From positions 1 to 39,790 of the forward strand of contig JASLHI010000033.1 in NCBI GenBank assembly GCA_030149815.1: a DNA stretch of 39,790 nucleotides, in the 5' to 3' direction. Shown piece by piece: positions 1 through 8,589 of the stretch (its first letter is position 1; each line of letters begins with the position of its first letter). The stretch comes from Aquirhabdus sp. Its GTDB lineage: Bacteria; Pseudomonadota; Gammaproteobacteria; Pseudomonadales; Moraxellaceae. The notes below the pieces were generated by a model. The model worked only from the letters and a program-made list of their open reading frames with translations. It was not told the origin of the DNA and made no database searches. The position numbers were made by a program, and so were the translations under genes.

Positions 1-120
1 AAATACAACGGAATTGATCGAAAAACATTTCCCTTGTTTCTTAAAGAATGTGAGTTTAGATTCAATTATGGGAGTCCAAAAGAGCAGCTAAAAACACTAC
101 TCATTTGGACAGAAATTTAA
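1..120 (+). CDS. IS1595-family transposase, C-terminal fragment (cut by window edge)
   Basis: Frame 1 is open from the first base to a TAA at 118-120. It encodes 39 residues with the pattern KYNGIDRK..FPLFLKE..FRFNYG.P..QLKTLL. This matches the conserved extreme C-terminus of ISXO2-like DDE transposases (IS1595 family), where a FRFNYG motif precedes a short tail. The catalytic DDE residues would lie upstream, outside the window, so activity cannot be judged. It is the right-hand part of an insertion sequence whose end lies about 20 bases further on. The family assignment rests on the motif alone. Confidence 0.72.
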   Translation, partial: KYNGIDRKTFPLFLKECEFRFNYGSPKEQLKTLLIWTEI

Positions 121-139
121 CCTGTTCTACTACAGCCCC
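1..139 (+). mobile_element. Right end of an IS1595-like insertion sequence
   Basis: After the transposase stop at 120 the DNA reads CCTGTTCTACTACAGCCCC (121-139). It ends in a run of four C, the mirror of the GGGG-type outer tip seen in many IS terminal inverted repeats. The adjacent AAATAAAA at 140-147 could be the 8-base target duplication expected for this family. The left end is outside the window, so neither the inverted repeat nor the duplication can be confirmed here. The insertion lies downstream of, and does not interrupt, the racemase gene ending at 210. Confidence 0.55.
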
Positions 140-168
140 AAATAAAAACAACATACTCCGTACAGAAA

Positions 169-190
169 GAAAAAACCTCCACTTAGAAGG
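169..190 (-). terminator. Weak rho-independent terminator of the CaiB-family gene
   Basis: On the minus strand CCTTC (190-186), a 5-base loop and GGAGG (180-176) form a short stem with one G-U pair, followed by a run of T. It lies about 20 bases after the stop codon at 210. The stem is short, so this is a modest call. Confidence 0.4.
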
Positions 191-209
191 CTTTTTATAT
201 AATATCATT

Positions 210-1340
210 CTAAACTTCATCTGCCCCAACAGCTCTGCCCATAAAGCGATAAACAGGCTGGCTACGCGAAAACTTAATCGGATGTGCGATTTGCTTTTGT
301 GTTTTATCACTACCTACCTCAAGTGGCACATCAACAACCCATCCTCGTTGTTCTGCAAGTTCGGACTCCACAGCTTCTGCTAGACTGAGTACAGGTTCAA
401 CACAAACATCCAGTGCAGCAAATAATTGGTTCCAATACGCTAATGGATGCACTGCAATTGATTCGCGAATCATTGATCGAACTGTTGCTCGATCTTCAGG
501 TTGTAGCGAAGCCCCTAAACGCGCTAAATCAGGAAGTGCCAATGCTTGTGCTAAACCCATTAAAAACTGTGGTTCTAGTGAGCCAATTGACAGAAAACGC
601 CCATCCTGTGTCTGATAATAATCATAGAATGTACCGCCATTCAGCATGCCTTGTTCGGGAGCTTGCATCTCACCACCAGCAATTTGTGCTGCACCTGCCA
701 TCGTATTCATCGTGAATACACAATCGGTCATCGAAATATCAATATGCTGTCCCAGACCACTCGTATGTCGTTCAATCACAGCCGCCAAAATCCCAATCAC
801 GCCGTGCAATGATCCACCCGCCACATCCGCAATTTGAATGCCCATCGCTGGAGGCAAACCATCCACACGTCCGCTATGACCAGCAATACCAGACAACGAA
901 ATATAGTTAATATCATGCCCAGCACGATCTTTATGACTTCCCGTTTGTCCATAACCTGTGATTGAACAATAAATTAAACGAGGATTAATCTTGCTTAAAG
1001 TTTCATAATCCAAGCCTAAACGCGCCATCACATTCGGTCTGAATTGTTCAACGATGATGTCATATTCTGCGACTAACTCTTTTATTTTATTAATGTTCTC
1101 AGGATCTTTGAGATCGAGTGCCACTGAGCGTTTATTTCGATTCAAATAACCATGAGCAGTAGCTTGACCATCTGCATACGGCGGCATTATCCGAACCAAG
1201 TCCATACGACTTGGTGATTCAATATGAATCACATCCGCACCCATATCTGCCAACATTAAAGTTGCAAAAGGACCAGGTAACAATGTCGAAAAATCGAGGA
1301 TTTTTAAACCTGAAAGTAATGTTTTTTGGGTATTGCTCAT
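210..1340 (-). CDS. CaiB/BaiF family, alpha-methylacyl-CoA racemase-like
   Basis: The protein of 376 aa has the class III CoA-transferase fold. Its features match alpha-methylacyl-CoA racemases, which invert the 2-methyl branch of acyl-CoAs before beta-oxidation. The motif RAGHDINYISLSG carries the expected catalytic His (H142), and ADVAGG carries the partner Asp (D172). NGG.FYDYY.T.DGR..S.GS.E.QF near the middle is also typical of racemases rather than formyl-CoA transferases. An in-frame extension to 1472 exists, but the start at 1340 begins the canonical N-terminus (GLKILDFS..LPGPF) and has a GGA upstream. The gene is divergent from an AraC-type regulator, which may control it. A CoA transferase of another specificity remains possible. 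Confidence 0.8.
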   Translation of the reverse strand: MSNTQKTLLSGLKILDFSTLLPGPFATLMLADMGADVIHIESPSRMDLVRIMPPYADGQATAHGYLNRNKRSVALDLKDPENINKIKELVAEYDIIVEQFRPNVMARLGLDYETLSKINPRLIYCSITGYGQTGSHKDRAGHDINYISLSGIAGHSGRVDGLPPAMGIQIADVAGGSLHGVIGILAAVIERHTSGLGQHIDISMTDCVFTMNTMAGAAQIAGGEMQAPEQGMLNGGTFYDYYQTQDGRFLSIGSLEPQFLMGLAQALALPDLARLGASLQPEDRATVRSMIRESIAVHPLAYWNQLFAALDVCVEPVLSLAEAVESELAEQRGWVVDVPLEVGSDKTQKQIAHPIKFSRSQPVYRFMGRAVGADEV

Positions 1341-1562
1341 AAACTCATTCCACTCAATAAATGTATTTTTACTGTGCTGAACGAACAAATTCAGCAAAAA
1401 GTTCAGACTATTACACTCGCAAGCCCCGCTACAATGATATAAATGCTCATGGTATTTGGTAGTATTCAACATTATGCTTAAGCGTGTATACGTTTCGATT
1501 CATTCGCACTTAAGTCATTTGCATCACCGCGTTTATTCTTAAATTTCAAGAAAGAGTAAGGT

Positions 1563-2570
1563 ATGAACCGTAAAACAATCTCGATTCATTTCGTAAATGC
1601 TGCACTTCATGGTGCACGTCGTCTGAATATGGATATTGAAAGTCTGGTAAGCCGAGCTGGTATCGATCCCGCACTACTCTTACAACCCAAAGCACGCGTA
1701 TCTCCCGAGCAATATACTCGCTTCGCTCAGGTTCTCTGGCTGGCAACACAAGATGAACATGTTGGTTTTGATAGCAATCCACGCCATTTAGGCACGTTCG
1801 CAACCATGTGTCAGCTCATTATTCATGCAGGCACACTCGGTAAAGCTTTAGAACGTGGGCAGCAGTTTTACAGTTTATTTGGTTCTGATTGGTCGATGAG
1901 CATTAGTCATGATCTTCATGAGGCTCGCCTCCGTGTCAATGTTCCGCCAGACCGCGATATTGATCACTATATTACTGAAAGTATGCTGATGGTGTGGCAT
2001 GGCTTAGCCAGTTGGCTAATCGGACGTCGAATTCCACTGGAACGTGTCAAATTTGGTTACCCAAAACCGCCACATGCCGATGAATACGATGCTTTATTTT
2101 TTGCGCCGACGATGATCTACGATGCAACATTTACTGAGGTCAGCTTTGCTGCTGATTATTTAGCATTACCCATTAGACAAACCGAAGAAACACTGGTGGA
2201 GTTTCTCAAAACTGCACCTGCAAAATTGCTGGTTAAATTTAAAAATACCAATTCCTTAACATCACGAATTCGTGAGCTACTCAAAGGACACATCGGCACA
2301 GATATGCCAACCCTCAATGAAGTTGCCGCACAGCTTTATCTCTCTCCACAAACTCTGCGTAGACGTTTAGCTGCTGAAGGCAAAAGCTATCAGGGGGTTA
2401 AAGATGAATTACGCCGCGATACGGCCATTCATTTATTGGGTATGCCGCATATTACTTTAGATGAAGTTGCAGAAAGAGTTGGTTTCAGTGAAACCAGTAC
2501 ATTCCACCGTGCATTCAAAAAATGGACAGGCGTGACTCCAGGTTTGTATCGACAAATTCACGGCGAATAA
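1563..2570 (+). CDS. AraC-family transcriptional regulator
   Basis: The 335-residue protein has the layout of OruR/ArgR-like AraC regulators. An N-terminal ligand-sensing domain of about 200 residues precedes a C-terminal pair of helix-turn-helix motifs. The first is around L.EVAAQLYLSPQTLRRRLAAEG and the second around TLDEVAERVGFSETSTFHRAFKKWTGVTP, the diagnostic AraC signature. The ATG is preceded by GTAAGG. It is divergent from the racemase-like gene and shares a 222-base intergenic region with it, so local control of that gene is likely. The ligand cannot be read from the sequence. A bidirectional terminator follows the stop. Confidence 0.9.
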   Translation: MNRKTISIHFVNAALHGARRLNMDIESLVSRAGIDPALLLQPKARVSPEQYTRFAQVLWLATQDEHVGFDSNPRHLGTFATMCQLIIHAGTLGKALERGQQFYSLFGSDWSMSISHDLHEARLRVNVPPDRDIDHYITESMLMVWHGLASWLIGRRIPLERVKFGYPKPPHADEYDALFFAPTMIYDATFTEVSFAADYLALPIRQTEETLVEFLKTAPAKLLVKFKNTNSLTSRIRELLKGHIGTDMPTLNEVAAQLYLSPQTLRRRLAAEGKSYQGVKDELRRDTAIHLLGMPHITLDEVAERVGFSETSTFHRAFKKWTGVTPGLYRQIHGE

Positions 2571-2580
2571 AATCGAAAAT

Positions 2581-2621
2581 AAAAAAGATGTATAGCCAAT
2601 CATTAACTATGCATCTTTTTT
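2581..2621. terminator. Bidirectional rho-independent terminator
   Basis: A run of A, then GATGTATAG (2587-2595), an 11-base loop and CTATGCATC (2607-2615, one G-U pair), then a run of T. The A tract on one side and T tract on the other suit both convergent genes: the AraC-type gene ending at 2570 and the minus-strand gene ending at 2631. Confidence 0.75.
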
Positions 2622-2630
2622 ATCTCAGCA

Positions 2631-3323
2631 CTAGTCACCCCCACCTCCGCACCCACCACTACAGCCGCTACTGCAACCACCATTACAACTATTATCAGCG
2701 TCATCCCCTGCACAGCCACTAGAACCACCGCAGGATGAACCACTTACAAAGTCGCCACCACAATAAATCGCTGCATTATTACTATTTGGTGTGACTAAAC
2801 CTGCCTTTTTGCAGTCCGTCACATAATGAAAACCGTTTGGAATATTCAGTAATGCATCTATCGCGAAGATTAAAGGCAAATTTTGAGGAGTTCGCGTATT
2901 AATATTTTCGATTTGACAGGCGTGTAACCAACTTCTTCGCAAACCCACATTACTTTTCTTTTGTTTTTCACTGAGCGCCGCTGCTGGAGTATGGTGCAAG
3001 AAACGACCAAATGCTTTTTTACAAAAGTTTTGATAGGCTTGTGTGTACAAAATAAACTCATGCCATAAATCATCCGTGACTTGCGAAGGCATTGATACTA
3101 ATTTTTGACCACTTCGTAAATGAATTAAAAAGAACTGCCTCAAAGAATCAGAGACTAATTGAAATTCTGCTTCAGTTAAGTTTGGATGGTGTTTAGACAA
3201 TCTGCGATGGAGGCCCTGTGGGAACTTAAACTTTTTAATATAGGCATCACGCCCCTGCGAATGAAAAAATTTAGATAAAACATAGATCATTACAATGAAA
3301 AAAATGCATATTATCCAAGACAT
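2631..3323 (-). CDS. Membrane-anchored protein with Gly/Cys-rich tail (glycine-rich domain-like)
   Basis: The 230-aa protein starts with one hydrophobic helix (residues 2-18). A soluble region holds the motif DDLWHEFIL.T.AY..FC...FGRFLHHTP, reminiscent of the plant and bacterial glycine-rich domain (GRDP/DUF1399) family. The last 43 or so residues are very unusual: a Gly, Ser, Asp and Cys tail with about eight Cys in CGG, SGC and GGC units, ending GGCGGGGD. Such tails suggest metal binding or disulfide cross-linking, but this is inference. It is convergent with the AraC-type gene and shares a terminator with it. The function is not known to me. Confidence 0.7.
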   Translation of the reverse strand: MSWIICIFFIVMIYVLSKFFHSQGRDAYIKKFKFPQGLHRRLSKHHPNLTEAEFQLVSDSLRQFFLIHLRSGQKLVSMPSQVTDDLWHEFILYTQAYQNFCKKAFGRFLHHTPAAALSEKQKKSNVGLRRSWLHACQIENINTRTPQNLPLIFAIDALLNIPNGFHYVTDCKKAGLVTPNSNNAAIYCGGDFVSGSSCGGSSGCAGDDADNSCNGGCSSGCSGGCGGGGD

Positions 3324-3559
3324 CGTCCGAATACCTTAATTTTTATATTTCCTAAATCAGATACTAACAAAACACAATCCAATCACAAATGATTTATAAA
3401 TTATCAATGCAACTAACTATTTATATCGCATGGTCTAATTGTCATTTTCAACCAAATTCAGTGACGATTCTTATCATTGCCAAGTATAAAAATCTCGCTA
3501 CACTCTATCCCACTCATAGTTCTCTATAATTTTACTTCAAGCCTCAGCAAGGAATTGAC

Positions 3560-4765
3560 ATGACCGAAGCTTATATTTTTGATGCAGTCCGCACACCACG
3601 TGGCAAAGGAAAAAAAGATGGTAGCCTCCATGAGGTTAAACCTATTTCGCTTATGGTCGGTCTCATGCATGCGCTCGAAGCTCGTAACAACCTCGATACG
3701 AGCCTTGTTGAAGACGTGATCTTAGGCTGTGTGACTCCTGTCGCTGATCAAGGCGGCGATATTGCCAAGACAGCAGCTATTGCAGCTGGCTGGAGTGAAA
3801 ACGTTTCAGGTGTACAGATCAATCGCTTCTGTGCATCTGGTCTTGAGGCAGTGAATCTTGCCGCGCAAAAAGTACGTTCTGGATGGGAAGATCTCATTGT
3901 TGCAGGCGGCGTAGAATCTATGTCACGTATTGCAATGGGTTCAGACGGTGGTCCTTGGGCTCTCGATCCAGAAACCAACCTGAAATCTAATTTCGTTCCA
4001 CAAGGCGTTGGCGCAGACCTGATCGCAACATTAGATGGCTATAGCCGTACTGATGTCGATAACTTTGCAGCACATTCACAAGAAAAAGCAGCAGCAGCAC
4101 AAGCAGCAGGTTACTTTAATAAATCTATCGTTCCTGTCAAAGATCACGCTGGCGTGACGATTTTGGATAAAGATGAATTTATCCGTGCAGGCACAACTGC
4201 TGAGAAATTAGCAGGACTTGCCCCAAGCTTTGAAATGATGGGCAACATGGGCTTTGATGCGGTTGCACTGCAAAAATACCCAGAAGCGCAAAAAATTAAT
4301 CACGTCCATCATGCAGGAAACTCATCAGGGATTGTGGACGGTGCAGCACTAGTGCTGATTGGTTCAGAAACAGCAGGAAAAAAACTTGGCATCAAACCTC
4401 GTGCAAAAATTCTTGCAACTGCGCTCGTTGGTACAGATCCAACCATCATGCTGACAGGTCCAGCACCTGCTGCACGTAAAGCTTTGGCAAAAGCTGGCTT
4501 GACGATTGATGACATCGATTTATTTGAAGTAAATGAAGCCTTTGCAGCAGTTGTGATGCGTTTTATCACTGAACTCAAAGTTCCAGCAGAAAAAGTCAAC
4601 GTGAATGGCGGTGCTATCGCAATGGGTCATCCACTCGGCGCTACAGGCGCAATGATTTTGGGAACTTTACTTGACGAACTTGAGCGTCAGGGCAAAAAAC
4701 GCGGTCTGGCAACCTTGTGTGTTGGCGGCGGCATGGGCATCGCTACCATCATTGAAGTTGTTTAA
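3560..4765 (+). CDS. Acetyl-CoA C-acyltransferase (thiolase)
   Basis: This is a 401-aa thiolase catalysing the last step of beta-oxidation, cleavage of 3-ketoacyl-CoA to acetyl-CoA and a shortened acyl-CoA. The nucleophile is C91 in NRFCASG. The second half has the substrate-binding loop HHAGNSSGIVDGAA, the catalytic His in GGAIAMGHPLGATGA (H357) and the acid/base Cys in LCVGGGMG (C387), so the active site is complete. The start has AGGA 7 bases upstream. It is the first gene of a two-gene operon with the hydratase/dehydrogenase gene 12 bases downstream. The order thiolase then multifunctional enzyme is opposite to the classical fadBA order, so I give no symbol. Confidence 0.93.
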   Translation: MTEAYIFDAVRTPRGKGKKDGSLHEVKPISLMVGLMHALEARNNLDTSLVEDVILGCVTPVADQGGDIAKTAAIAAGWSENVSGVQINRFCASGLEAVNLAAQKVRSGWEDLIVAGGVESMSRIAMGSDGGPWALDPETNLKSNFVPQGVGADLIATLDGYSRTDVDNFAAHSQEKAAAAQAAGYFNKSIVPVKDHAGVTILDKDEFIRAGTTAEKLAGLAPSFEMMGNMGFDAVALQKYPEAQKINHVHHAGNSSGIVDGAALVLIGSETAGKKLGIKPRAKILATALVGTDPTIMLTGPAPAARKALAKAGLTIDDIDLFEVNEAFAAVVMRFITELKVPAEKVNVNGGAIAMGHPLGATGAMILGTLLDELERQGKKRGLATLCVGGGMGIATIIEVV

Positions 4766-4777
4766 GGAGAATTTTAG

Positions 4778-6916
4778 ATGAGCGCAATTCAATACAATAA
4801 AGATCAAGACAATATCGTTACGCTGGTGATCAATTCTACCGGTCAATCTGTTAATACGATGAATGCTGAGTTTCACGCGAGCTTGCATGAAGTTGCAGCA
4901 AAGTTAAAAGCTGAAACTGATCTAGCTGGTGTCATTATTACCTCTGCGAAAAAGACTTTTTTTGCGGGTGGTGATCTGGATGATTTGATTCAAGTCAAAC
5001 CGAGTGATGCAACACGCTTCTTTGAAGGTCTGGAAACACTCAAAGCTGATATGCGTAGCATCGAAACATTGGGGAAACCAGTCGTTGCGGCACTCAATGG
5101 TTCGGCTTTAGGCGGTGGTTGGGAAATCGCGCTAGCAACTCATCGTCGTATTGCACTTGCCGATCCAAAAACTAAATTTGGTTTACCAGAAGTCACTTTA
5201 GGTTTGTTACCTGGTGGTGGTGGCGTCGCTCGCATGGTTCGCCTATTAGGTCTACAAACTGCATTTCCATTCTTAATGGAAGGTAAACAGTTTGATGTTC
5301 AAAAAGCTGTAGGCATGGGTCTGGTGCATGACACTGGCGCAACTATGGATGAAGTGCTACAAAAAGCACGTGACTGGATTAAGGCAACCCCTAAATCACA
5401 ACAACCTTTTGATGTGAAAGGCTACAAAATCCCTGGTGGTGATCCTCGTACTCCTGCTGTTGCGCAAATGCTCGCTATTGCACCTGCCATGCTGCGTGAC
5501 AAAACCAAAGGTTGCTACCCTGCTCCTGAAGCTATCATGAGTGCTGCGGTAGAAGGCGCACAAGTTGATATCGATACCGCACTGCGTATTGAGTCACGTT
5601 ATTTTGTACAAATCGCAACCAGCCAAGTTGCAAAAAATATGATTGGTACATTCTGGTTCCAATTGAATGCCATCAAAGCAGGTCATAGCCGTCCAGAAGG
5701 CATCGCGCCTTGGAAAGCTACTAAAGTCGGCGTACTTGGCGCAGGCATGATGGGTAGCGGTATTGCTTACTCGACTGCCATCAAAGGCGTTCCTGTGGTA
5801 TTGAAAGACGTATCCACAGAAGCCGCTGAAAAAGGCAAAAGCTACAGCCAAAAACTTCTGGAAAAACGTGTTTCTCGCGGCAGCTTAACTGCTGAGAAAA
5901 AAGATGCAATTCTATCCAGCATTACTGCAACTGCTGATGCAAAAGATTTGGCAGGCTGTGATCTGATCATCGAAGCCGTGTTTGAAAATCGTGATTTGAA
6001 AGCTAAAGTGACTCAAGAAGCAGAAGCACAATTGGTTGCTGGCGGTGTGATGGCTTCGAATACCTCAACGCTACCAATCACAGGCTTGGCAAAAGCAAGT
6101 AAAGATGCTACTCACTTCATCGGTCTACACTTCTTTAGCCCCGTAGACAAAATGCAACTAGTTGAAATCATCAAAGGCAAAGACACTAGCCCAGAAACAT
6201 TGGCTCGTGCATTTGACTATGTCCTGCAAATTGGTAAAACACCAATCGTCGTCAACGACAGTCGTGGTTTCTTCACAAGCCGTGTATTTGGTACATTTGT
6301 TAACGAAGGCTTGTCTTTGGTTGCCGAAGGTATCCATCCAGCACGTGTCGAAATGGCAGCACTTAAAGCAGGTATGCCAGTTGGCCCCCTCGCGATTCAG
6401 GATGAAGTCAGCCTATCTTTGACTGAACACATCACTGAACAAACTCGCAAAGACCTACAAGCAGAAGGTAAAGATCTGCCTGTTCGACCTTCAGAAGCGT
6501 TAACAAAGAGCTTAATCCACGACCATAACCGTAAAGGTAAGGCTGCTGGTGCCGGCTTCTACGATTATCCAGAAGGTGGTAAAAAACATCTTTGGGCAGG
6601 TCTATCACAATGGCTAAAACCAGAAGTGACCATCAGCGAACAAGAGATGATTGACCGTATCCTGTTTGTTCAAGCACTAGACACTGTTCGCTGTTTAGAA
6701 GAAGGTGTACTGGAATCTGTGCAAGATGCCAACATTGGTTCAATCTTCGGCATCGGTTTTGCACCGTGGACTGGCGGTGCGATTCAGTTCCTTAACCAAT
6801 ATGGTTTAGACAAGGCTGTAAAACGCGCTGAAGAACTCACCGCGAAATACGGCGAACGCTTCACTCCACCGCAATTGTTGAAAGACAAAGCGGCGAAAGG
6901 TGAATTGTTTGTTTAA
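4778..6916 (+). CDS. Multifunctional enoyl-CoA hydratase / 3-hydroxyacyl-CoA dehydrogenase
   Basis: The 712-aa protein fuses a crotonase domain (about residues 1-290) to a 3-hydroxyacyl-CoA dehydrogenase (about 310-700). The crotonase part shows the oxyanion-hole segment AALNGSALGGGWEIALA and GLPEVTLGLLPGGGG. The NAD-binding fold starts at VGVLGAGMMGSG (about residue 317). The catalytic His region GLHFFSPVDKMQLVEII follows, and two C-terminal 3HCDH modules complete the protein. It performs hydration of 2-enoyl-CoA and oxidation of L-3-hydroxyacyl-CoA. AAGGAG lies 8 bases before the ATG. It should partner the upstream thiolase as a trifunctional complex, by analogy with FadB/FadJ. Length is normal for the family. 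Confidence 0.93.
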   Translation: MSAIQYNKDQDNIVTLVINSTGQSVNTMNAEFHASLHEVAAKLKAETDLAGVIITSAKKTFFAGGDLDDLIQVKPSDATRFFEGLETLKADMRSIETLGKPVVAALNGSALGGGWEIALATHRRIALADPKTKFGLPEVTLGLLPGGGGVARMVRLLGLQTAFPFLMEGKQFDVQKAVGMGLVHDTGATMDEVLQKARDWIKATPKSQQPFDVKGYKIPGGDPRTPAVAQMLAIAPAMLRDKTKGCYPAPEAIMSAAVEGAQVDIDTALRIESRYFVQIATSQVAKNMIGTFWFQLNAIKAGHSRPEGIAPWKATKVGVLGAGMMGSGIAYSTAIKGVPVVLKDVSTEAAEKGKSYSQKLLEKRVSRGSLTAEKKDAILSSITATADAKDLAGCDLIIEAVFENRDLKAKVTQEAEAQLVAGGVMASNTSTLPITGLAKASKDATHFIGLHFFSPVDKMQLVEIIKGKDTSPETLARAFDYVLQIGKTPIVVNDSRGFFTSRVFGTFVNEGLSLVAEGIHPARVEMAALKAGMPVGPLAIQDEVSLSLTEHITEQTRKDLQAEGKDLPVRPSEALTKSLIHDHNRKGKAAGAGFYDYPEGGKKHLWAGLSQWLKPEVTISEQEMIDRILFVQALDTVRCLEEGVLESVQDANIGSIFGIGFAPWTGGAIQFLNQYGLDKAVKRAEELTAKYGERFTPPQLLKDKAAKGELFV

Positions 6917-6940
6917 ATTGATTTAAGTCTCAGACTGTAA

Positions 6941-6983
6941 AAAAAAACCACCATCTCAAATGAGTTGGTGGTTTTTATTTTTT
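6941..6983. terminator. Strong bidirectional terminator after the beta-oxidation operon
   Basis: AAAAACCACCA (6943-6953) pairs perfectly with TGGTGGTTTTT (6966-6976), and inner CTCA/TGAG can extend the stem. T runs lie on the plus side and A runs on the minus side, so it can serve both the operon ending at 6916 and the convergent gene ending at 6982. Confidence 0.88.
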
Positions 6984-7458
6984 AATGCAACCAATTCGGA
7001 TTTTGAGAAAGTATACGCATTGGTAATGGTGAAATTTTATAAATAAAACGTTTCCCTTCTACAGACCGCCCTGTGTTAAATATGATTTTTAAAGACTCAA
7101 GCCATGCGACTGCTGGTTCATTTTGATCTAAAGTTCTTTCAACTTTTTGTTCTGTTACAAAGAGTGAAAGAATATATTTCTCATTTGTAGAGAGCCTAGC
7201 TAGCTTTTCCTCTAACTCTTGGAGATAACGCTTTTTATAGAAACGTTCTTTTAGACTATCAATAAAATATATAAATAGATCATGCATTAAGAATGATAAT
7301 AGTAAGATAAATAGTACAAGAAAATAGATTGAAGCACTCTCAACCAAGTTAGAAAGTTCGGTATTCAAATGTAATCCTGCCGCAACAAAAAGCAGAAATA
7401 TGAATGTTGAGCCTAATCCTGAAAAATAGATTATTTTTCTTCTGATTTCTGGTCGCAT
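6982..7458 (-). CDS. SieB-like small membrane protein (superinfection exclusion B family, tentative)
   Basis: A protein of 158 aa with two predicted membrane helices (residues 10-30 and 43-66), a charged linker rich in K, R and E, then a soluble C-terminal domain. The segment LARLSTNEKYILSLF (86-100), followed by VAWLESLKIIFNTG, resembles the small domain of phage superinfection exclusion protein B relatives. In that family two N-terminal helices precede an L..L...EK.IL..F motif. SieB of phage P22 and lambda aborts growth of competing phages. If this is a true relative it would be a cellular or remnant phage-exclusion protein. The assignment is from memory of the motif and is only moderately secure. 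No other phage genes are nearby. Confidence 0.55.
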   Translation of the reverse strand: MRPEIRRKIIYFSGLGSTFIFLLFVAAGLHLNTELSNLVESASIYFLVLFILLLSFLMHDLFIYFIDSLKERFYKKRYLQELEEKLARLSTNEKYILSLFVTEQKVERTLDQNEPAVAWLESLKIIFNTGRSVEGKRFIYKISPLPMRILSQNPNWLH

Positions 7459-7691
7459 GCTATTTCCATATAAGTAGTTTTATTACCTTTATTATGTATT
7501 AAAAATATGATCTTGAAATGTTTTTATATTGGTTTGTTATTCTGATATGTCCAGAATTATTAATATGAAACATATGCTCAGTCACATTAACATTTCAGCA
7601 GCAGCTCTTTTCTATTTTCAATTAAATTATCGATCTTTCACGCTATAATTCAGCAAACTTCCGACACAACAACGACCTACTGGACACTCAA

Positions 7692-8570
7692 ATGACTCAA
7701 TCAATCGCATTTATCGGTATGGGCGCTATGGGCTGGCGCATGGCAGCGCATTTACCCAAAGCTTTTAACGATGTGCGAGTCTGGAATCGTACCTTTAGTA
7801 AAGCTGAAGCACATGCTGCTGAATTTGGAACAAAAGCCACGCTGATTGAACAAGCAGTACAGGCGGATATTATTTTCTCATGTTTACCAACCAGCGCAGA
7901 AGTTGAAACTATCATTGCTCAATATCCACCTAAAAGTGGCAGTATTTGGATTGATTGCACCAGCGGTGAACCAACATCTGCAAAAAATCTTGCAGCAATA
8001 CTTGCTGAAAATAATGTCACTTTCCTCGATGCCCCTGTTTCAGGTCAAACCATTGGCGCAGAACGAGGCACACTCACCGTAATGGTTGGCGGTGATAAAG
8101 ACGCGCTTGAACGCGCACGTAGTGCGATGGAACCATTTTCAAGTCTGATCGAACATGTTGGTGGCAGCGGTGCAGGATTTGCCGTGAAAGCAATTAACAA
8201 TATGCTACTAGCTGTCAATCTATGGGCAGTCGCAGAAGGTTTCAGTACACTCAAAGCACATGGTGTGAATCTAGAAAATGCGCTTTCTTGTATCAATGCC
8301 TCTAGTGGTCGCAGTCTTGCCTCAGAAAACATCTTTCCTCAGCGTGTCCTGAATCGTGAATTTCCACTGACTTTTGCATTAAACCTCTTAGCGAAAGATA
8401 CAGGAATTGCAATTGATCTCGCGCATCAAGCCAAACTTCCCGCACCGATTCTTGCCTTAACGCAAAGCCTCTTTCGTGCAGCAAGTAATAGCTTGCCAGA
8501 CGACAGTGATTTCTCGGCATCAGTGAAATTATTGGAAAGCTGGACAGGTGTTGTGCTGGAGAAGAATTAA
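7692..8570 (+). CDS. NAD(P)-dependent 3-hydroxyisobutyrate dehydrogenase-type oxidoreductase
   Basis: The 292-aa protein belongs to the beta-hydroxyacid dehydrogenase family (MmsB, GarR, GlxR and relatives). The N-terminal dinucleotide fold opens with AFIGMGAMGWRMA (GxGxxG at 9-14), and Arg in VWNRTFSKA suggests NADP preference. The substrate-binding motif DAPVSGQTIGAERGTL matches the family signature. The catalytic Lys is K166 in GFAVKAINNMLL. Possible substrates are 3-hydroxyisobutyrate, tartronate semialdehyde or succinic semialdehyde; the sequence does not decide between them. It stands alone, with an unknown gene 20 bases downstream. Confidence 0.87.
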   Translation: MTQSIAFIGMGAMGWRMAAHLPKAFNDVRVWNRTFSKAEAHAAEFGTKATLIEQAVQADIIFSCLPTSAEVETIIAQYPPKSGSIWIDCTSGEPTSAKNLAAILAENNVTFLDAPVSGQTIGAERGTLTVMVGGDKDALERARSAMEPFSSLIEHVGGSGAGFAVKAINNMLLAVNLWAVAEGFSTLKAHGVNLENALSCINASSGRSLASENIFPQRVLNREFPLTFALNLLAKDTGIAIDLAHQAKLPAPILALTQSLFRAASNSLPDDSDFSASVKLLESWTGVVLEKN

Positions 8571-8589
8571 GTTACTTTAAGAATAGCTT

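Noticed and set aside
101..383. Small open frames on both strands after the IS end
   Set aside because: They overlap the IS end, the terminator and the 3' end of the racemase gene, and have no ribosome site or recognisable protein pattern.
1341..1562. Paired CTTAAG motifs as an AraC-type binding site
   Set aside because: The inverted match around 1475-1515 is imperfect and such motifs are common in AT-rich promoters; there is no second support.
2870..3073. Minus-strand open frame of 67 codons
   Set aside because: It lies wholly inside the Gly/Cys-tail gene in another frame and lacks a ribosome site.
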